Below, one piece after another: positions 25,800 through 34,982 of a stretch of 64,000 nt of DNA. Under the pieces are notes generated by a model, which was not told where the DNA came from, searched no databases, and worked only from the letters and a program-made list of their open reading frames with translations. Origin of the DNA: JAWVFM01 sp963771655 (lineage in GTDB: Bacteria; Actinomycetota; Thermoleophilia; Solirubrobacterales; 70-9); contig CAVYUG010000001.1 in the NCBI GenBank assembly GCA_963771655.1, positions 186,001 to 250,000 of the forward strand, read 5' to 3'. The position numbers were made by a program, and so were the translations under genes. Every line of letters begins with the position of its first letter. Position 1 is the stretch's first letter.

Positions 25800-26632
25800 T
25801 TGACCCTGCCGAGCGAGTCTAGAGAGCGCAGCAGCGGAACGCGCTCGATGGCCAGAGAGATCGACCGAAACTCCCCGAAGATCGTGAGCGCAGCGACGAT
25901 CGCGAGCGCGATGAGGCGCCCCGCGAACGGGATCGCGACGAGCAACGAGATCCCGCCGATCGCCCCGGCCAGGTAGGAGCCGGTGTCACCCAGCATGGCC
26001 CGCTCGCGAAGCGTCAGCGCGGCACCGAAGAGCACCGGGCCGATGAAGACGCCGAGCAGGTGGAGCGGCGCGACGGTCCACGCGCCGAGGCAGACGCCCG
26101 CCAAGAGCAGGACGAGAAGCTTCTCGACCCGGCCGGGACGCAGGTCGATGAGGTTGAACAGGTTCGTCGTCAGCAGGAGGAGGAAGAGATCGACGACGTA
26201 GTGAAGGCCCTCGCGGTTCCCCGTCGTCGCAAATGCAGCCAGCCCGATCGCGCCCACCGCCTTGACTGCGCCGGTGGAGAACTTCCCGTGCATGACGGCG
26301 CGCGCGTGACCGCGCCAGCCGCGGGGCGCGCGCAGACCGCCCGCACCGCCCATCGTGTCGTCGATCAGCCCAAGGAGACCCATGCCGATCACGAACACCG
26401 ACCAGCGCGCGAGGTCGGGGTCGAGGAGGTCGAGGTCAGCCCGGTCGTCGAGGATGGCGAGCGGGGCGAGAGCGACGAGGGAGCACGCAATCAGCACCAC
26501 CCCCGCCGGGAAGGCCACCTCGCGGCCCCGCCAGTTCTCCCTTCGCAGGCCGGCTGCCCACATGTCCCGGATCCAGGGACCGGCCGCGATGACGGCTACC
26601 AGGAAGGACGCGCCGAGGCCCGCGAGCCTCAC
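25796..26632 (-). CDS. MraY/WecA-like phosphoglycosyl transferase
   Basis: 278 residues with about eight membrane segments. Family motifs are recognisable but altered: GLIDDTMGG (the Asp pair), TTNLFNLIDLRPGR (normally NxxNxxDG) and LGDTGSYLAGAIGG. The MraY/WecA family moves phospho-sugars to undecaprenyl phosphate. The shortened N-terminus and changed Asp-Gly suggest a divergent member whose substrate is unknown. It overlaps pyrG and mctB by four bases at each end, so it belongs to the SteA/SteB operon. Confidence 0.8.
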   Translation of the reverse strand: MRLAGLGASFLVAVIAAGPWIRDMWAAGLRRENWRGREVAFPAGVVLIACSLVALAPLAILDDRADLDLLDPDLARWSVFVIGMGLLGLIDDTMGGAGGLRAPRGWRGHARAVMHGKFSTGAVKAVGAIGLAAFATTGNREGLHYVVDLFLLLLTTNLFNLIDLRPGRVEKLLVLLLAGVCLGAWTVAPLHLLGVFIGPVLFGAALTLRERAMLGDTGSYLAGAIGGISLLVAIPFAGRLIALAIVAALTIFGEFRSISLAIERVPLLRSLDSLGRVK

Positions 26633-27540
26633 GGGCGCGGGGGCGGCACGGGGAGGGTCCGTGTCGTCCGGCGAAGCCGCGTGAGAGGCGGCAGCAGGCG
26701 GGTCGCCCCGGGACCGAGCCCGAAGGCGCCTCGAGCCCCGCGGAGCGCATAGACGAGCGCGACCGACCCCGCCGTCTGCTCGAGGTCATCGACGGTGGAG
26801 ATGCCGTGCGAGCGAAACAACGACAGCGACGAGGGGTTGGTGCTGGCCCGCTCCACCGCCACGACCGGAATGCCCGCCCGCTCGAGTCCGTCGAGTACAC
26901 CCGACTCGAGTGCGCTGTTCGCCTCCGAGACCTTCGAGTGCAGGCCCTGCGGGGCCGTGCGAGTGACGATCACGGCGTTGACCCCCGTCGGCTTCCCACT
27001 TCGCCTGGCGAGAAGCGCGCCGCTCGTGCGCCGAAACAGCGGACCACCGCTGACGAGCGCCCGCCCAGCACGACGGCCGAAGGCGGCGAGGTCCGCCGGA
27101 CTGTGGCCCAGCGGGTGAAGTGGCGTGCCGCGGAGCTCGCCGTTCAACGCCGGCACGTCGGGCGGCTCCCGCACCACGGCGAACTCGCGGATCCGAGCTC
27201 CCGTCTGGTTGTCGGCGCCGAGCGTGCGCTCGATATCGGCGCGCAGGGCGCTGTCGAGGCTCCCGAGCGAGACCACCGCGATCTTGCCCCCCGGCAGCGC
27301 CTCGTTGACGAGCGCCGGATAGACCGCCTGCGAGAGCTCCTGCTGCTTGCGGACTTCGTCCCGAAGCTTCGACACCTGGCTGCGAGCGTTGAGCAGATCG
27401 CCCTTCAGGCTCGCCTCCAGGTTGCGCGTCGTGTCGTTGACCACGTTCTTGCCGAGCCCGGTGCCGATCAGGATGCCGACGCCGAGCGCGAGGAAGATCG
27501 CGGCGAGCGAGGCGACGTGGTAGCGCGCCGAGTACCCCAT
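26629..27540 (-). CDS. mctB: MctB/SteB-like protein (copper transporter family)
   Basis: 303 residues. The start YSARYHVASLAAIFLALGVG with one membrane anchor, then a coiled coil (NLEASLKGDLLNARSQVSKL) and an extracytoplasmic domain is the pattern of MctB of Mycobacterium and SteB of Corynebacterium. The family has been linked to copper tolerance in mycobacteria and to septum formation with SteA. The gene is directly downstream of steA, which supports the division role here. Confidence 0.85.
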   Translation of the reverse strand: MGYSARYHVASLAAIFLALGVGILIGTGLGKNVVNDTTRNLEASLKGDLLNARSQVSKLRDEVRKQQELSQAVYPALVNEALPGGKIAVVSLGSLDSALRADIERTLGADNQTGARIREFAVVREPPDVPALNGELRGTPLHPLGHSPADLAAFGRRAGRALVSGGPLFRRTSGALLARRSGKPTGVNAVIVTRTAPQGLHSKVSEANSALESGVLDGLERAGIPVVAVERASTNPSSLSLFRSHGISTVDDLEQTAGSVALVYALRGARGAFGLGPGATRLLPPLTRLRRTTRTLPVPPPRP

Positions 27541-27578
27541 TCGCGGGCGGACGCTAGCGAAGCGCGGTCGAGATGCCG

Positions 27579-28772
27579 CTAAATCCCGAGCAAGACCCGC
27601 AGCTTCAGCCAGAGCAGCGACACGAGGTTGTCGAGCGACGGGGTCGAGGCGACGACCACCACGATCAGCGCGAGCGACGCGGCGAGGAACACGGCAAGAA
27701 GCCGGCCGTTCGTCCCCCGATGGTAGAGGCGGCTCACTCCCTTCGCATCGACCAGCACGTCGCCGATCCGAAGGCGCGTGAGGAATGTCGACGACATGCC
27801 GGCACGGCTGCGCTCGAGGAATTCGACGAGGTTGAAGTGGGCGCCGACGCTGACGATCAACGCGGCCCCCTTGTCGAAGGCGAGCAGCATCCCCACGTCC
27901 TGGCTCGTCCCGACGGCGCGAACCTCCAGGTGATCGAGCCCGAGCGTCTCGAGCCGCGCGCGCCCGGGTGCGCGACCGTCCGGATAGGCGTGGACGATGA
28001 GCTCCGCCCCGCTGCGAAGCGCCTCGTCGCTCGCGGAATCCATGTCGCCCACGATCACGTCGGGCTTCATCCCGGCCTCGAGCAGAGCGTCGGCGCCACC
28101 GTCGACGCCCACCAGGATCGGGCGAACGTCCGCGATGTAGGCGCGCAGGGCACGGAGGTCTCGGTGGTAGGTCGTTCCCCGCACGACGATCAGCGCGTGC
28201 CGGTCGCGGAACTTCGTGCGAGTGACGGGGAAGTCGAGCTGGCCGACAAGGAGCTCGCCCTCGTCGCGGAGGTGCTCCATGGTGTTGGCCGCGAACGCGG
28301 CGAGAGCCTCGTCGATCCGCTCGCGCTGGTGTTGCAGCTGGCGCTCACATTCGTCGAGGTCGAGGATGCGGCCCTCGGCGAGCCGGGTCCCGTTGCGGTG
28401 GACCTCGCCCCCTATCAACACCAGCTCGTCACCATCGCGAAGCTCCTCGAAGAGCGGCGCAGCGGGAACGTCGACGAGCCTGATCCCGGCCTTCGCCAGA
28501 ACGAGGGGCCCAACGTTCGGGTACCGGCCGGTGGACGAGCTGGCGACGTTCACCACCGCCCGGATCCGGCGCCCGGCCAGGTCCTCCGCCGCCACCTGAT
28601 CGAGGTCGCGGTGATCGATCACGGCGATGTCGCCAGGGGAGAGCCGCCGCACCAGCTCCTTGGTCCGCTTACCGAGCCGGGCCGGCCCCGCCATGGGGAC
28701 CCTTGGCTCTGGCGGACCGTGGCCATTGCGGCGCAGGAAGCCTCGCGCTCGATTACGGACGCTCGTCGCCAT
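27579..28772 (-). CDS. steA: SteA-like septation protein
   Basis: 397 residues from ATG 28772. The block LSPGDIAVIDHRDLDQVAAE, then VNVASSSTGRYPNVGPLVL, the thiamin-pyrophosphokinase-like GVDGGADALLEAGMKPDVIV with GDMDSAS, and SSTFLTRLRIGDVLVDAKGV are characteristic of the Rv1697/SteA family. A single C-terminal membrane segment (AVFLAASLALIVVVVA) is present. In Corynebacterium SteA recruits SteB to the division septum. The gene order recN-steA-mctB matches. Confidence 0.9.
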   Translation of the reverse strand: MATSVRNRARGFLRRNGHGPPEPRVPMAGPARLGKRTKELVRRLSPGDIAVIDHRDLDQVAAEDLAGRRIRAVVNVASSSTGRYPNVGPLVLAKAGIRLVDVPAAPLFEELRDGDELVLIGGEVHRNGTRLAEGRILDLDECERQLQHQRERIDEALAAFAANTMEHLRDEGELLVGQLDFPVTRTKFRDRHALIVVRGTTYHRDLRALRAYIADVRPILVGVDGGADALLEAGMKPDVIVGDMDSASDEALRSGAELIVHAYPDGRAPGRARLETLGLDHLEVRAVGTSQDVGMLLAFDKGAALIVSVGAHFNLVEFLERSRAGMSSTFLTRLRIGDVLVDAKGVSRLYHRGTNGRLLAVFLAASLALIVVVVASTPSLDNLVSLLWLKLRVLLGI

Positions 28773-28807
28773 CGAACGCGGATTATGCGGGTTTTCGCAC
28801 TTTCTCC

Positions 28808-30511
28808 CTACGCCGCGGCGGCGAGGAGCTCGCGCGCGTGGCGACTCGCCGCCTCGTCGCCGGCCTCGGCGCCGAGCATGCGGCAGAGCTCGTCGATCAC
28901 GCCCTCGTCGCTCACGCCCTCGACGGTGGCGAGCGCATGCCCGCTGACGGTCTCCTTTGCGACGACGAAGTGGCGCCGAGCGAGCGAGGCGACCTGCGGC
29001 AGATGGGTGATGCAGAGCACCTGCCGATCGGCGCCGAGCGCCCGAAGCTTCTCGCCGACGGCCCGCGCCGCATGGCCGCCGATCCCCGCGTCGATCTCGT
29101 CGAACACGAGGCATCGCGGCGCTGAGTTCGCCGCGGGCCCGGCGACCGTGCTTAGCGCGAGCATCACGCGCGAGAGCTCGCCCCCGGAGGCGGCGTCGCG
29201 AAGCGGCGAGGCAGGCAGGCCCGGATTGGTGGCGAGCTGAAGCTCGACGCGCTCCGCGCCGCGAGCGCCGAAGCCGCCGTCCTCGGGCACGAGCCGCGCC
29301 TCAAGGCTCGCTCCCTCCATCGCGAGCTCGGCGAGCTCGGCCGCCACTCGCTTGCCGAGGCGCCTCGCGGCCTTGCCGCGAGCCGTGGTGACCTCGGCTG
29401 CGAGGTCGGCACGGCGCGCGAGCGCGGCTTCGAGCCGGGACCCGAGCTCCGCCGCCACATCGTCGGCGTTCTCGAGCCGTTCGATCTCCGCGCGCAGCCA
29501 GTCCGCCTGACTCAGCACCGCCTCGGCCGTGCCGCCGTGCTTTCGCTCGAGACGCTCGAGCGCGGCGAGGCGCTCCTCCAGGGCCTCGAGGCGGCCCGGC
29601 TCGGCGCCGCCGGCGTCGAGTGCCGAGCGCACGGCGCTCGCGATGTCGCCAACCTCGACCTCGAGCGCGTGAAGGCGCTCGGCCGCGGCGTCAAGCGCGG
29701 GGTCGATTCCGCCCACCGCGCCGAGCTCGGCGCCGGCCACCGCGATGAGGTCGGCCGCGGCGCGATTGCCCGGGTCGTCGACGCCGTCGCCCGCGATCGC
29801 GGCGAGCGCGTTCGCCGCAGCGGCGCTCAACCGCTCGGCGTGGCGGAGGCGCTCGCGGTCAACGCGGAGATCATCGGCCTCTCCCGGCTGCGGCGCTGCG
29901 GCCTCGATCTCGGCAAGCTCGAACCGGAAGACGTCGAGGTCGCGCTCCCGCGCGCCGTCGCGCTCGCGCAGCGCTTCGAGCTCCCGCTCGAGACGCCCAA
30001 CCTCGGAGTGCGCCGTGCGGTATTCGGAGAGACGGCCGAGGTGAAGAGCTCCGGCGAAGGAGTCGAGCACCTCGAGCTGGGCGGCTCCAAGCGCGAGCTT
30101 TCGGTGCTCGTGCTGCCCGTAGAACGCAAGCAGGCGACCGCCGAGCAACCGCAGGTCGGCAGCTGACGCGGCGCGCCCGCCGATGAAGGCGCTCGTGCGC
30201 CCCGACGACGAGACCCTGCGGCCGAGGACGACCTCCTCCGCTCCCTCCGGAAGCCTCGCGGCGACGTCGGCGAGCTCGGGATCGTCGAGCAGCCCGGGCG
30301 GCGGCTCGAAGGCCCCCTCCACATACGCCTCGGCGGCGCCGGGCCGCACGATCTGCGGCCGCGCGCGCCCACCGAGGAGCAGGTCGAGCGAATGGGCGAG
30401 GACCGTCTTGCCCGCGCCGGTCTCGCCCGTGACGACGTTGAGGCCGCGGTCCAGGCGGAGCTCGGCCCGCTCGATCAGCAGCAGGTTCTCGATGCGCAGC
30501 TCATGGAGCAC
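28808..30511 (-). CDS. recN: DNA repair protein RecN
   Basis: 567 residues. It starts LHELRIENLLLIERAELRLD, with Walker A GETGAGKT near residue 30, long coiled-coil arms in the middle, the signature SGGELSRVMLAL and Walker B CLVFDEIDAGIGG. It is an SMC-like protein for double-strand break repair. Confidence 0.96.
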   Translation of the reverse strand: MLHELRIENLLLIERAELRLDRGLNVVTGETGAGKTVLAHSLDLLLGGRARPQIVRPGAAEAYVEGAFEPPPGLLDDPELADVAARLPEGAEEVVLGRRVSSSGRTSAFIGGRAASAADLRLLGGRLLAFYGQHEHRKLALGAAQLEVLDSFAGALHLGRLSEYRTAHSEVGRLERELEALRERDGARERDLDVFRFELAEIEAAAPQPGEADDLRVDRERLRHAERLSAAAANALAAIAGDGVDDPGNRAAADLIAVAGAELGAVGGIDPALDAAAERLHALEVEVGDIASAVRSALDAGGAEPGRLEALEERLAALERLERKHGGTAEAVLSQADWLRAEIERLENADDVAAELGSRLEAALARRADLAAEVTTARGKAARRLGKRVAAELAELAMEGASLEARLVPEDGGFGARGAERVELQLATNPGLPASPLRDAASGGELSRVMLALSTVAGPAANSAPRCLVFDEIDAGIGGHAARAVGEKLRALGADRQVLCITHLPQVASLARRHFVVAKETVSGHALATVEGVSDEGVIDELCRMLGAEAGDEAASRHARELLAAAA

Positions 30512-30549
30512 GCCGAATAACTAAGCAGCGCGGGGGGACGGATTCGCCC

Positions 30550-32094
30550 CTAGGCCGCGACGGGCTCCGGCGCCTCCTGGGGCTGCGGCGGGGCCAGGAA
30601 GTCGCTCTGGCGCACCATCACCAGCGCGAGCACGCCGCCGACGGCCGCCACGATCGCCCCGATCACGAGGATCTCGTTGAGGGACGTGATGAACGCACGA
30701 TCGGCGACGTTGACGATATGGGCGTGGATCGAGGCCGGCAGCTGCGCCGTGGCCTGCTGGATCGCCCCCGAGGAGACCGCGTCGGAGAGCTGCGACGAGT
30801 GCGCCTGCACGCTCGGCGGCGCCGAGCTCAGGCCCTTCGCCACCTCAGAGCCGATCCGCGAGGAGAAGATTGCCCCGAGCGCGGCGGTGCCGGTCGCAAT
30901 GCCGACCTGGCGGAACGTCGAGTTGATCCCGGACGCCATGCCGGCGCGTGCCGGTGGCACCACGCCGAGCGCGGTCGAGGCGATCGCGGGGTTGGCGAGG
31001 CCGATTCCGGCGCCGGCGATCAGGAACCCGGGCAGGAGCCCCGTCCAGCTGTCGCCGAAGGCGATTCCGTGCATGAGTCCCAGCCCGACGCCGACTGCGA
31101 TCAACCCCACGCCCAGCAGCACTCTGGCGTGCACGTAGTTCAGGAGCCTTCCGGAGATCGGCGCAACGACGAACGACAGGAACGTGATCGGCAGGAACCG
31201 AAGGCCGGCCTCGAGCGGCGAGTAGCCCAGCACGTCCTGCATGTAGAGCGTGAGGTAGAGGAACATCGCGAACATCCCGGCCGACAGTGCGAAGGCGACG
31301 ATCGACACGCCGCCGAACGCGGGCACCCTGAAGAGCCCGAGGTCGAGCATGGCGTTGCGGCTGCGAAGCTCGATCACGACGAAGGCGCCGAGCATGACGG
31401 CGGCGCCGATCAGCGAGACGAGGATCTGGGCACTCGACCATCCCTCGGCGTTCCCTCGGATGAGGCCGAAGATCAATCCGAAGAGGGCCAGCGTGAACGT
31501 GACCGTGCCGGCCCAATCGATCGGCTGGGGATCGGTCGCCTTGACGTTCACCACGCGCGTCTCGGTAAGAACGATCGCCGCGATCCCGATCGGAACATTG
31601 ACGAAGAAGATCCACTCCCACCCGAACGCGTCGGTGAGCGCACCGCCGATGAGCGGGCCGACCGCGACCGCGCCGCCGACCGTGGCGCCCCAGATGCCGA
31701 TCGCAGAGGCGCGCTCGCGGCCCTCGAACTCCTGGGCGATCAGCGCCAGCGAGGTGGCGAACATGGCGGCCGCGCCGGTCCCCTGGAGTGCGCGGAAGAA
31801 GTTCAGGACCGTCGCATCGTCGGACAGGCCGCAGCAGAGCGAGGCGGCCGTGAAGACCACGAACCCGATCGTGAAGATGCGACGGCGGCCCAGCCGGTCG
31901 CCGAACGAGCCGAAGACGAGAAGGAATGAGGCGAGGGTCAGCGCGTAGGCATCGACCACCCACTGGAGGCTCGAGAGGCTGGCGTCGAGGCTCTTCTGGA
32001 TCGACGGCAGCGCGACGTTGACGATCGTGACGTCGAGAAGAAGCATGAACGTCGCCACGCAGACGGCGATCAGCGTCCACCACTTGCGCTCCAT
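30550..32094 (-). CDS. MFS drug transporter, DHA2 (EmrB/QacA) family
   Basis: 514 residues with about 14 membrane segments. Motif A is GSFGDRLGRRRIFTIGF, motif C-type sequence is VAVGPLIGGALTDAFGWEWI, and the N-terminus LLDVTIVNVALPSIQKSLDA is typical of DHA2 pumps. ATG 32094 follows AAGGAGG. It is inserted between NAD kinase and recN, which are usually adjacent; substrates are unknown. Confidence 0.92.
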   Translation of the reverse strand: MERKWWTLIAVCVATFMLLLDVTIVNVALPSIQKSLDASLSSLQWVVDAYALTLASFLLVFGSFGDRLGRRRIFTIGFVVFTAASLCCGLSDDATVLNFFRALQGTGAAAMFATSLALIAQEFEGRERASAIGIWGATVGGAVAVGPLIGGALTDAFGWEWIFFVNVPIGIAAIVLTETRVVNVKATDPQPIDWAGTVTFTLALFGLIFGLIRGNAEGWSSAQILVSLIGAAVMLGAFVVIELRSRNAMLDLGLFRVPAFGGVSIVAFALSAGMFAMFLYLTLYMQDVLGYSPLEAGLRFLPITFLSFVVAPISGRLLNYVHARVLLGVGLIAVGVGLGLMHGIAFGDSWTGLLPGFLIAGAGIGLANPAIASTALGVVPPARAGMASGINSTFRQVGIATGTAALGAIFSSRIGSEVAKGLSSAPPSVQAHSSQLSDAVSSGAIQQATAQLPASIHAHIVNVADRAFITSLNEILVIGAIVAAVGGVLALVMVRQSDFLAPPQPQEAPEPVAA

Positions 32095-32187
32095 TGCCTA
32101 CCTCCTTTTCCTCGGGTCTCTCCAGTGAACGAACGGGAGCGGCGGAAATCGACATCCACTCGGCCGGCGGACCAGAGTAGAAGGTTG

Positions 32188-33048
32188 CTAGGCCAGGGCG
32201 GCGATCGCTCCGAACTTCTCCCGCATTCGCCTGTAGAAGCTCGAGCCGGGGAGCTGGGCGAGGCGTCCGACGGCCGCGCGGAACCGGATCTCGACCTCCT
32301 GGCCCGGGGCGAGCTCGCCCGCCGGTTGACCGTCCAGCGCGACGTCGACGGCGTCGCGCCTGCCGGCGTTTCGGACCTTGAGCACGTCGGCGGGGGCGAC
32401 CACGAGCGGCCTCGCGGTCAGGGTGTGCGGGGCGATGAAGCTGACGGCGTAGCCCTCCACCCCCCATGCGAGCACCGGGCCCGCGTTGGCGAGGTTGTAG
32501 CCGGTCGAGCCGGCGGGTGTGGCGGCGACGAGACCGTCGCACCGCACGTGCCCGATCTCCGCATCCCCCACGAGGTAGGCGAGCTCCGCGACGCGCCGGT
32601 GCGGCTGACGCGTGAATGAGATGTCGTTCAGCCCGACTGACCCGCCACCCTCGAGCCCGAGCTCGAGCCCTGGCAGCTCCATCACGTCGAACTCGCCGCT
32701 GAAGGCGAGCTCGAGGCCGCGATCGAGCTCGTCGCGCTCGATGGCCGCGAGGAAGCCGATCGTCCCATAGTTGATGCCGAACACCGGGACGCCGTTCGTC
32801 CCGAACGTACGCAGGCCGCGAAGGATCGAGCCGTCGCCGCCGAGCACGAGGCAGAGATCGGCGTCGCACGGGAGCGACTCAACCTCCTCGATGCGATCCG
32901 CGAGCCCCGCGTGCTTCGCGAGCTCGTCGGTCGTGGCGAGGAGGCGAACGCCGGCGCGCTCGGCCGCGTCCACAGCCGCGCGGGCGGCCTCCAACGTGCC
33001 GTCCGGATCCGAGTGGCTGAGGAGGACGGCGGTCTCTATCGCAGCCAC
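32188..33048 (-). CDS. nadK: NAD kinase
   Basis: 286 residues. The ATP/NAD motif LVLGGDGSILRG (GGDGS for GGDGT), GINYGTIGFLA, LNDISF and the second motif ATPAGSTGYNLANAGP are present. It makes NADP from NAD. GTG 33048 overlaps the end of tlyA by 13 bases, so translation is coupled. Confidence 0.93.
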   Translation of the reverse strand: MAAIETAVLLSHSDPDGTLEAARAAVDAAERAGVRLLATTDELAKHAGLADRIEEVESLPCDADLCLVLGGDGSILRGLRTFGTNGVPVFGINYGTIGFLAAIERDELDRGLELAFSGEFDVMELPGLELGLEGGGSVGLNDISFTRQPHRRVAELAYLVGDAEIGHVRCDGLVAATPAGSTGYNLANAGPVLAWGVEGYAVSFIAPHTLTARPLVVAPADVLKVRNAGRRDAVDVALDGQPAGELAPGQEVEIRFRAAVGRLAQLPGSSFYRRMREKFGAIAALA

Positions 33049-33767
33049 AGGAAGGTCTCCCGGTTGCCCTTCGGCCCGGCGACCCCGGCGGGGGCGGTCC
33101 CCTCGACGGTCAGGCCAAGCTCACGTGCCGCCGCCGCAACCTCATCGACCGCGCGCTGTCTGTCGGCGGGCTCGCTGACGACGCCCCCCTTGCCGACGGC
33201 GCTTCGCTCGAGCTCGAACTGCGGCTTCACCATCGCCAGGACCTCCCCACCCTCGGCGAGGCAGTCGGCGACCGCGGGCAGGACCTTCTTCAACGAGATG
33301 AACGAGACGTCGATCGTGACGAGCTCGGGCTGGTAGGCCAGGTCCTCCGGCCGCAGTCCTCGGGCGTTCACGCGCTCCATGACCTCGACGCGATCATCGT
33401 TGCGGAGGCCCCACTCGAGCTGGCCGTGGCCGACGTCGAGCGCGATCACTCGCTCCGCGCCGCGCGAGAGCAGGCAATCGGTGAACCCACCGGTCGATGC
33501 CCCCACGTCGAGGCACACCCGGCCCTTCACCTCGGCCCCAAGCGCGTCGAGCGCGCTCTCGAGCTTCAGGCCGCCGCGCGAGACGTAGCGCGGCGCGCCC
33601 TCGACGGCGAGCTCGGCGTCGTCGGGCACGAGCTGCCCGGGCTTCGATGCCACCTCCCCCCCGCGCCCGATCCGCACGCGTCCGGCGCGAATCTCGCCCG
33701 CGGCGCTGGCACGCGAGCGCGCGAGGCCGCGCTCGGCCAGCAGTGTGTCGATCCGGCGGCGAGCCAC
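33036..33767 (-). CDS. tlyA: TlyA family rRNA 2'-O-methyltransferase
   Basis: 243 residues. The N-terminal S4 domain (RIDTLLAERGLARSRASAAG) precedes an FtsJ-like methyltransferase domain with CLDVGASTGGFTDCLL and the catalytic-region KPQFELERSAVGKGGVV. In mycobacteria TlyA methylates 16S and 23S rRNA and affects capreomycin sensitivity. It is the first gene of the tlyA-nadK-recN-steA-mctB-pyrG run. Confidence 0.93.
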   Translation of the reverse strand: MARRRIDTLLAERGLARSRASAAGEIRAGRVRIGRGGEVASKPGQLVPDDAELAVEGAPRYVSRGGLKLESALDALGAEVKGRVCLDVGASTGGFTDCLLSRGAERVIALDVGHGQLEWGLRNDDRVEVMERVNARGLRPEDLAYQPELVTIDVSFISLKKVLPAVADCLAEGGEVLAMVKPQFELERSAVGKGGVVSEPADRQRAVDEVAAAARELGLTVEGTAPAGVAGPKGNRETFLWLR

Positions 33768-33843
33768 GGGCAGAAGGTACCTGCCGAGGGACTGTGACCC
33801 CCATCACACACAGACCGCACGTACGTTCGTATTCTCGTTCGCG

Positions 33844-34197
33844 ATGACCCGCACCGTTTCGCACACGCTCCACGCCGCAGTCGAGATCCTCGGAGGCGCC
33901 GCCGTGATGGCCGCGCCGTTCGTGCTCGGGCTCGGCCGCTCCGCGACGATCATCTCGGTCGTTCTCGGCGCGCTCGCGATCGGCACGGCGGTGCAGATCG
34001 GCGGGCCGGAGCGCCGCATGCCGCTCTCCGCTCACGCCGCGTTCGACAACGTCCTCGCGGCGGTCGCCATCCTCGCCGGCCTCGCGCTCGGCGTGGCGAG
34101 CGGCGAGTGGCGTGCAACCGTCTTTCTGGTCGGCGTTGGCGTCGGCCAGGCCGCCCTCACAGCATCGACGCGGTGGAGCGTGCCTGCCGGCGCCTAA
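33844..34197 (+). CDS. Small four-helix membrane protein
   Basis: 117 residues from ATG 33844, with four hydrophobic segments (EILGGAAVMAAPFVLGLG, IISVVLGALAIGTAVQIG, VLAAVAILAGLALGV, TVFLVGVGVGQAALTAS). The arrangement resembles small SPW-type membrane proteins but no diagnostic motif is visible. It is divergent from tlyA and ends before a strong terminator. Confidence 0.65.
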   Translation: MTRTVSHTLHAAVEILGGAAVMAAPFVLGLGRSATIISVVLGALAIGTAVQIGGPERRMPLSAHAAFDNVLAAVAILAGLALGVASGEWRATVFLVGVGVGQAALTASTRWSVPAGA

Positions 34198-34260
34198 AGA
34201 GGCGTCCGACCTTCCTCAACACAAATCACATACGCACACATATCTCTCCTCCCTGTACCC

Positions 34261-34295
34261 GAGAGCCCCCCGTCCCCGCGGGGGGCTCTCTTTTT
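34261..34295 (+). terminator. Intrinsic terminator
   Basis: The arms GAGAGCCCCCCG (34261-34272) and CGGGGGGCTCTC (34279-34290) form a perfect 12-base stem with a 6-base loop, followed at once by TTTTT. It is the clearest intrinsic terminator in the window and ends the transcript of the small membrane protein, after an AT-rich stretch at 34210-34260. Confidence 0.92.
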
Positions 34296-34404
34296 GGGCT
34301 GATCCAGCGGGACGGCCCCGGCGGACGCTGTGCCCCGGGTCTCCGATGCGGCTCGTCCACCGCATAGGGGCACAACCCGCATCACGCCGCTAAGGTGCCG
34401 CCCG

Positions 34405-34596
34405 GTGGCGGAAGCGGCGAAATCGACGATCACGCTGACGACCGGCGGCTCGATCAGCTCGCCGGAGTCGCCCGACGAGATCCTGAAGAAGGCCCAGCGC
34501 GACAAGGGGGGCTTCATCGAGGTCGCCGACCTGGTCGGTGCATCGCACTTCGTGAGCGTGGATCAAATCGTCGAGATCGCCGGCTCCGGCCTGTAG
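34405..34596 (+). CDS. Small conserved-looking protein
   Basis: 63 residues from GTG 34405. It reads STITLTTGGSISSPESPDEI and then KAQRDKGGFIEVADLVGASH, ending FVSVDQIVEIAGSGL. The composition is coding-like. It ends in a short beta-like segment typical of small binding proteins. No family is recognised. Confidence 0.6.
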   Translation: MAEAAKSTITLTTGGSISSPESPDEILKKAQRDKGGFIEVADLVGASHFVSVDQIVEIAGSGL

Positions 34597-34689
34597 CGGC
34601 TCCGCCGCCTCGTTCGCCCGCCCGATCGGCGCCCTACCGGCGTGTTGGGCGAGTTGAGCGCGTTATTCGCGCCAAGGCGCCCGGGCCGA

Positions 34690-34860
34690 CTACGAACCGT
34701 CCCGCTCGACGTCGTCCGCGTCGTGGACCGCCCACCCGACGCGCTCGATCAGTTCGGCGGAGCGGTGCCCATCATGCAGATCGGCGGATGCGATGCGCTC
34801 GTCGAGCGTGATCGCGCCCTCGCCCTGAGTGGATTCGCTCGTCACGATGATTCTCGGCAT
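34690..34860 (-). CDS. Small hypothetical protein
   Basis: 56 residues from ATG 34860, which has a good ribosome binding site (GGAAGG nine bases before). It reads PRIIVTSESTQGEGAITLDE, then RIASADLHDGHRSAELIERV and ends VHDADDVERDGS. The pattern looks like a conserved small actinobacterial protein, function unknown. Confidence 0.6.
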   Translation of the reverse strand: MPRIIVTSESTQGEGAITLDERIASADLHDGHRSAELIERVGWAVHDADDVERDGS

Positions 34861-34982
34861 GGCCGTGTTCCTTCCGGTTGGGGACCCCTTGGGTACCACC
34901 GGGGAAGCCGGTCAAGGCATCGGCGGCGTTGTTGGGCTTACAGACGAAGCTAGCAGGCCGGTGCGCAGGGGCTGATCGCGTG

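Noticed and set aside
30845..32869. 674-codon minus-strand frame across the MFS and NAD kinase genes
   Set aside because: It is a shifted-frame shadow of both intact genes on the same strand with extreme Arg content.
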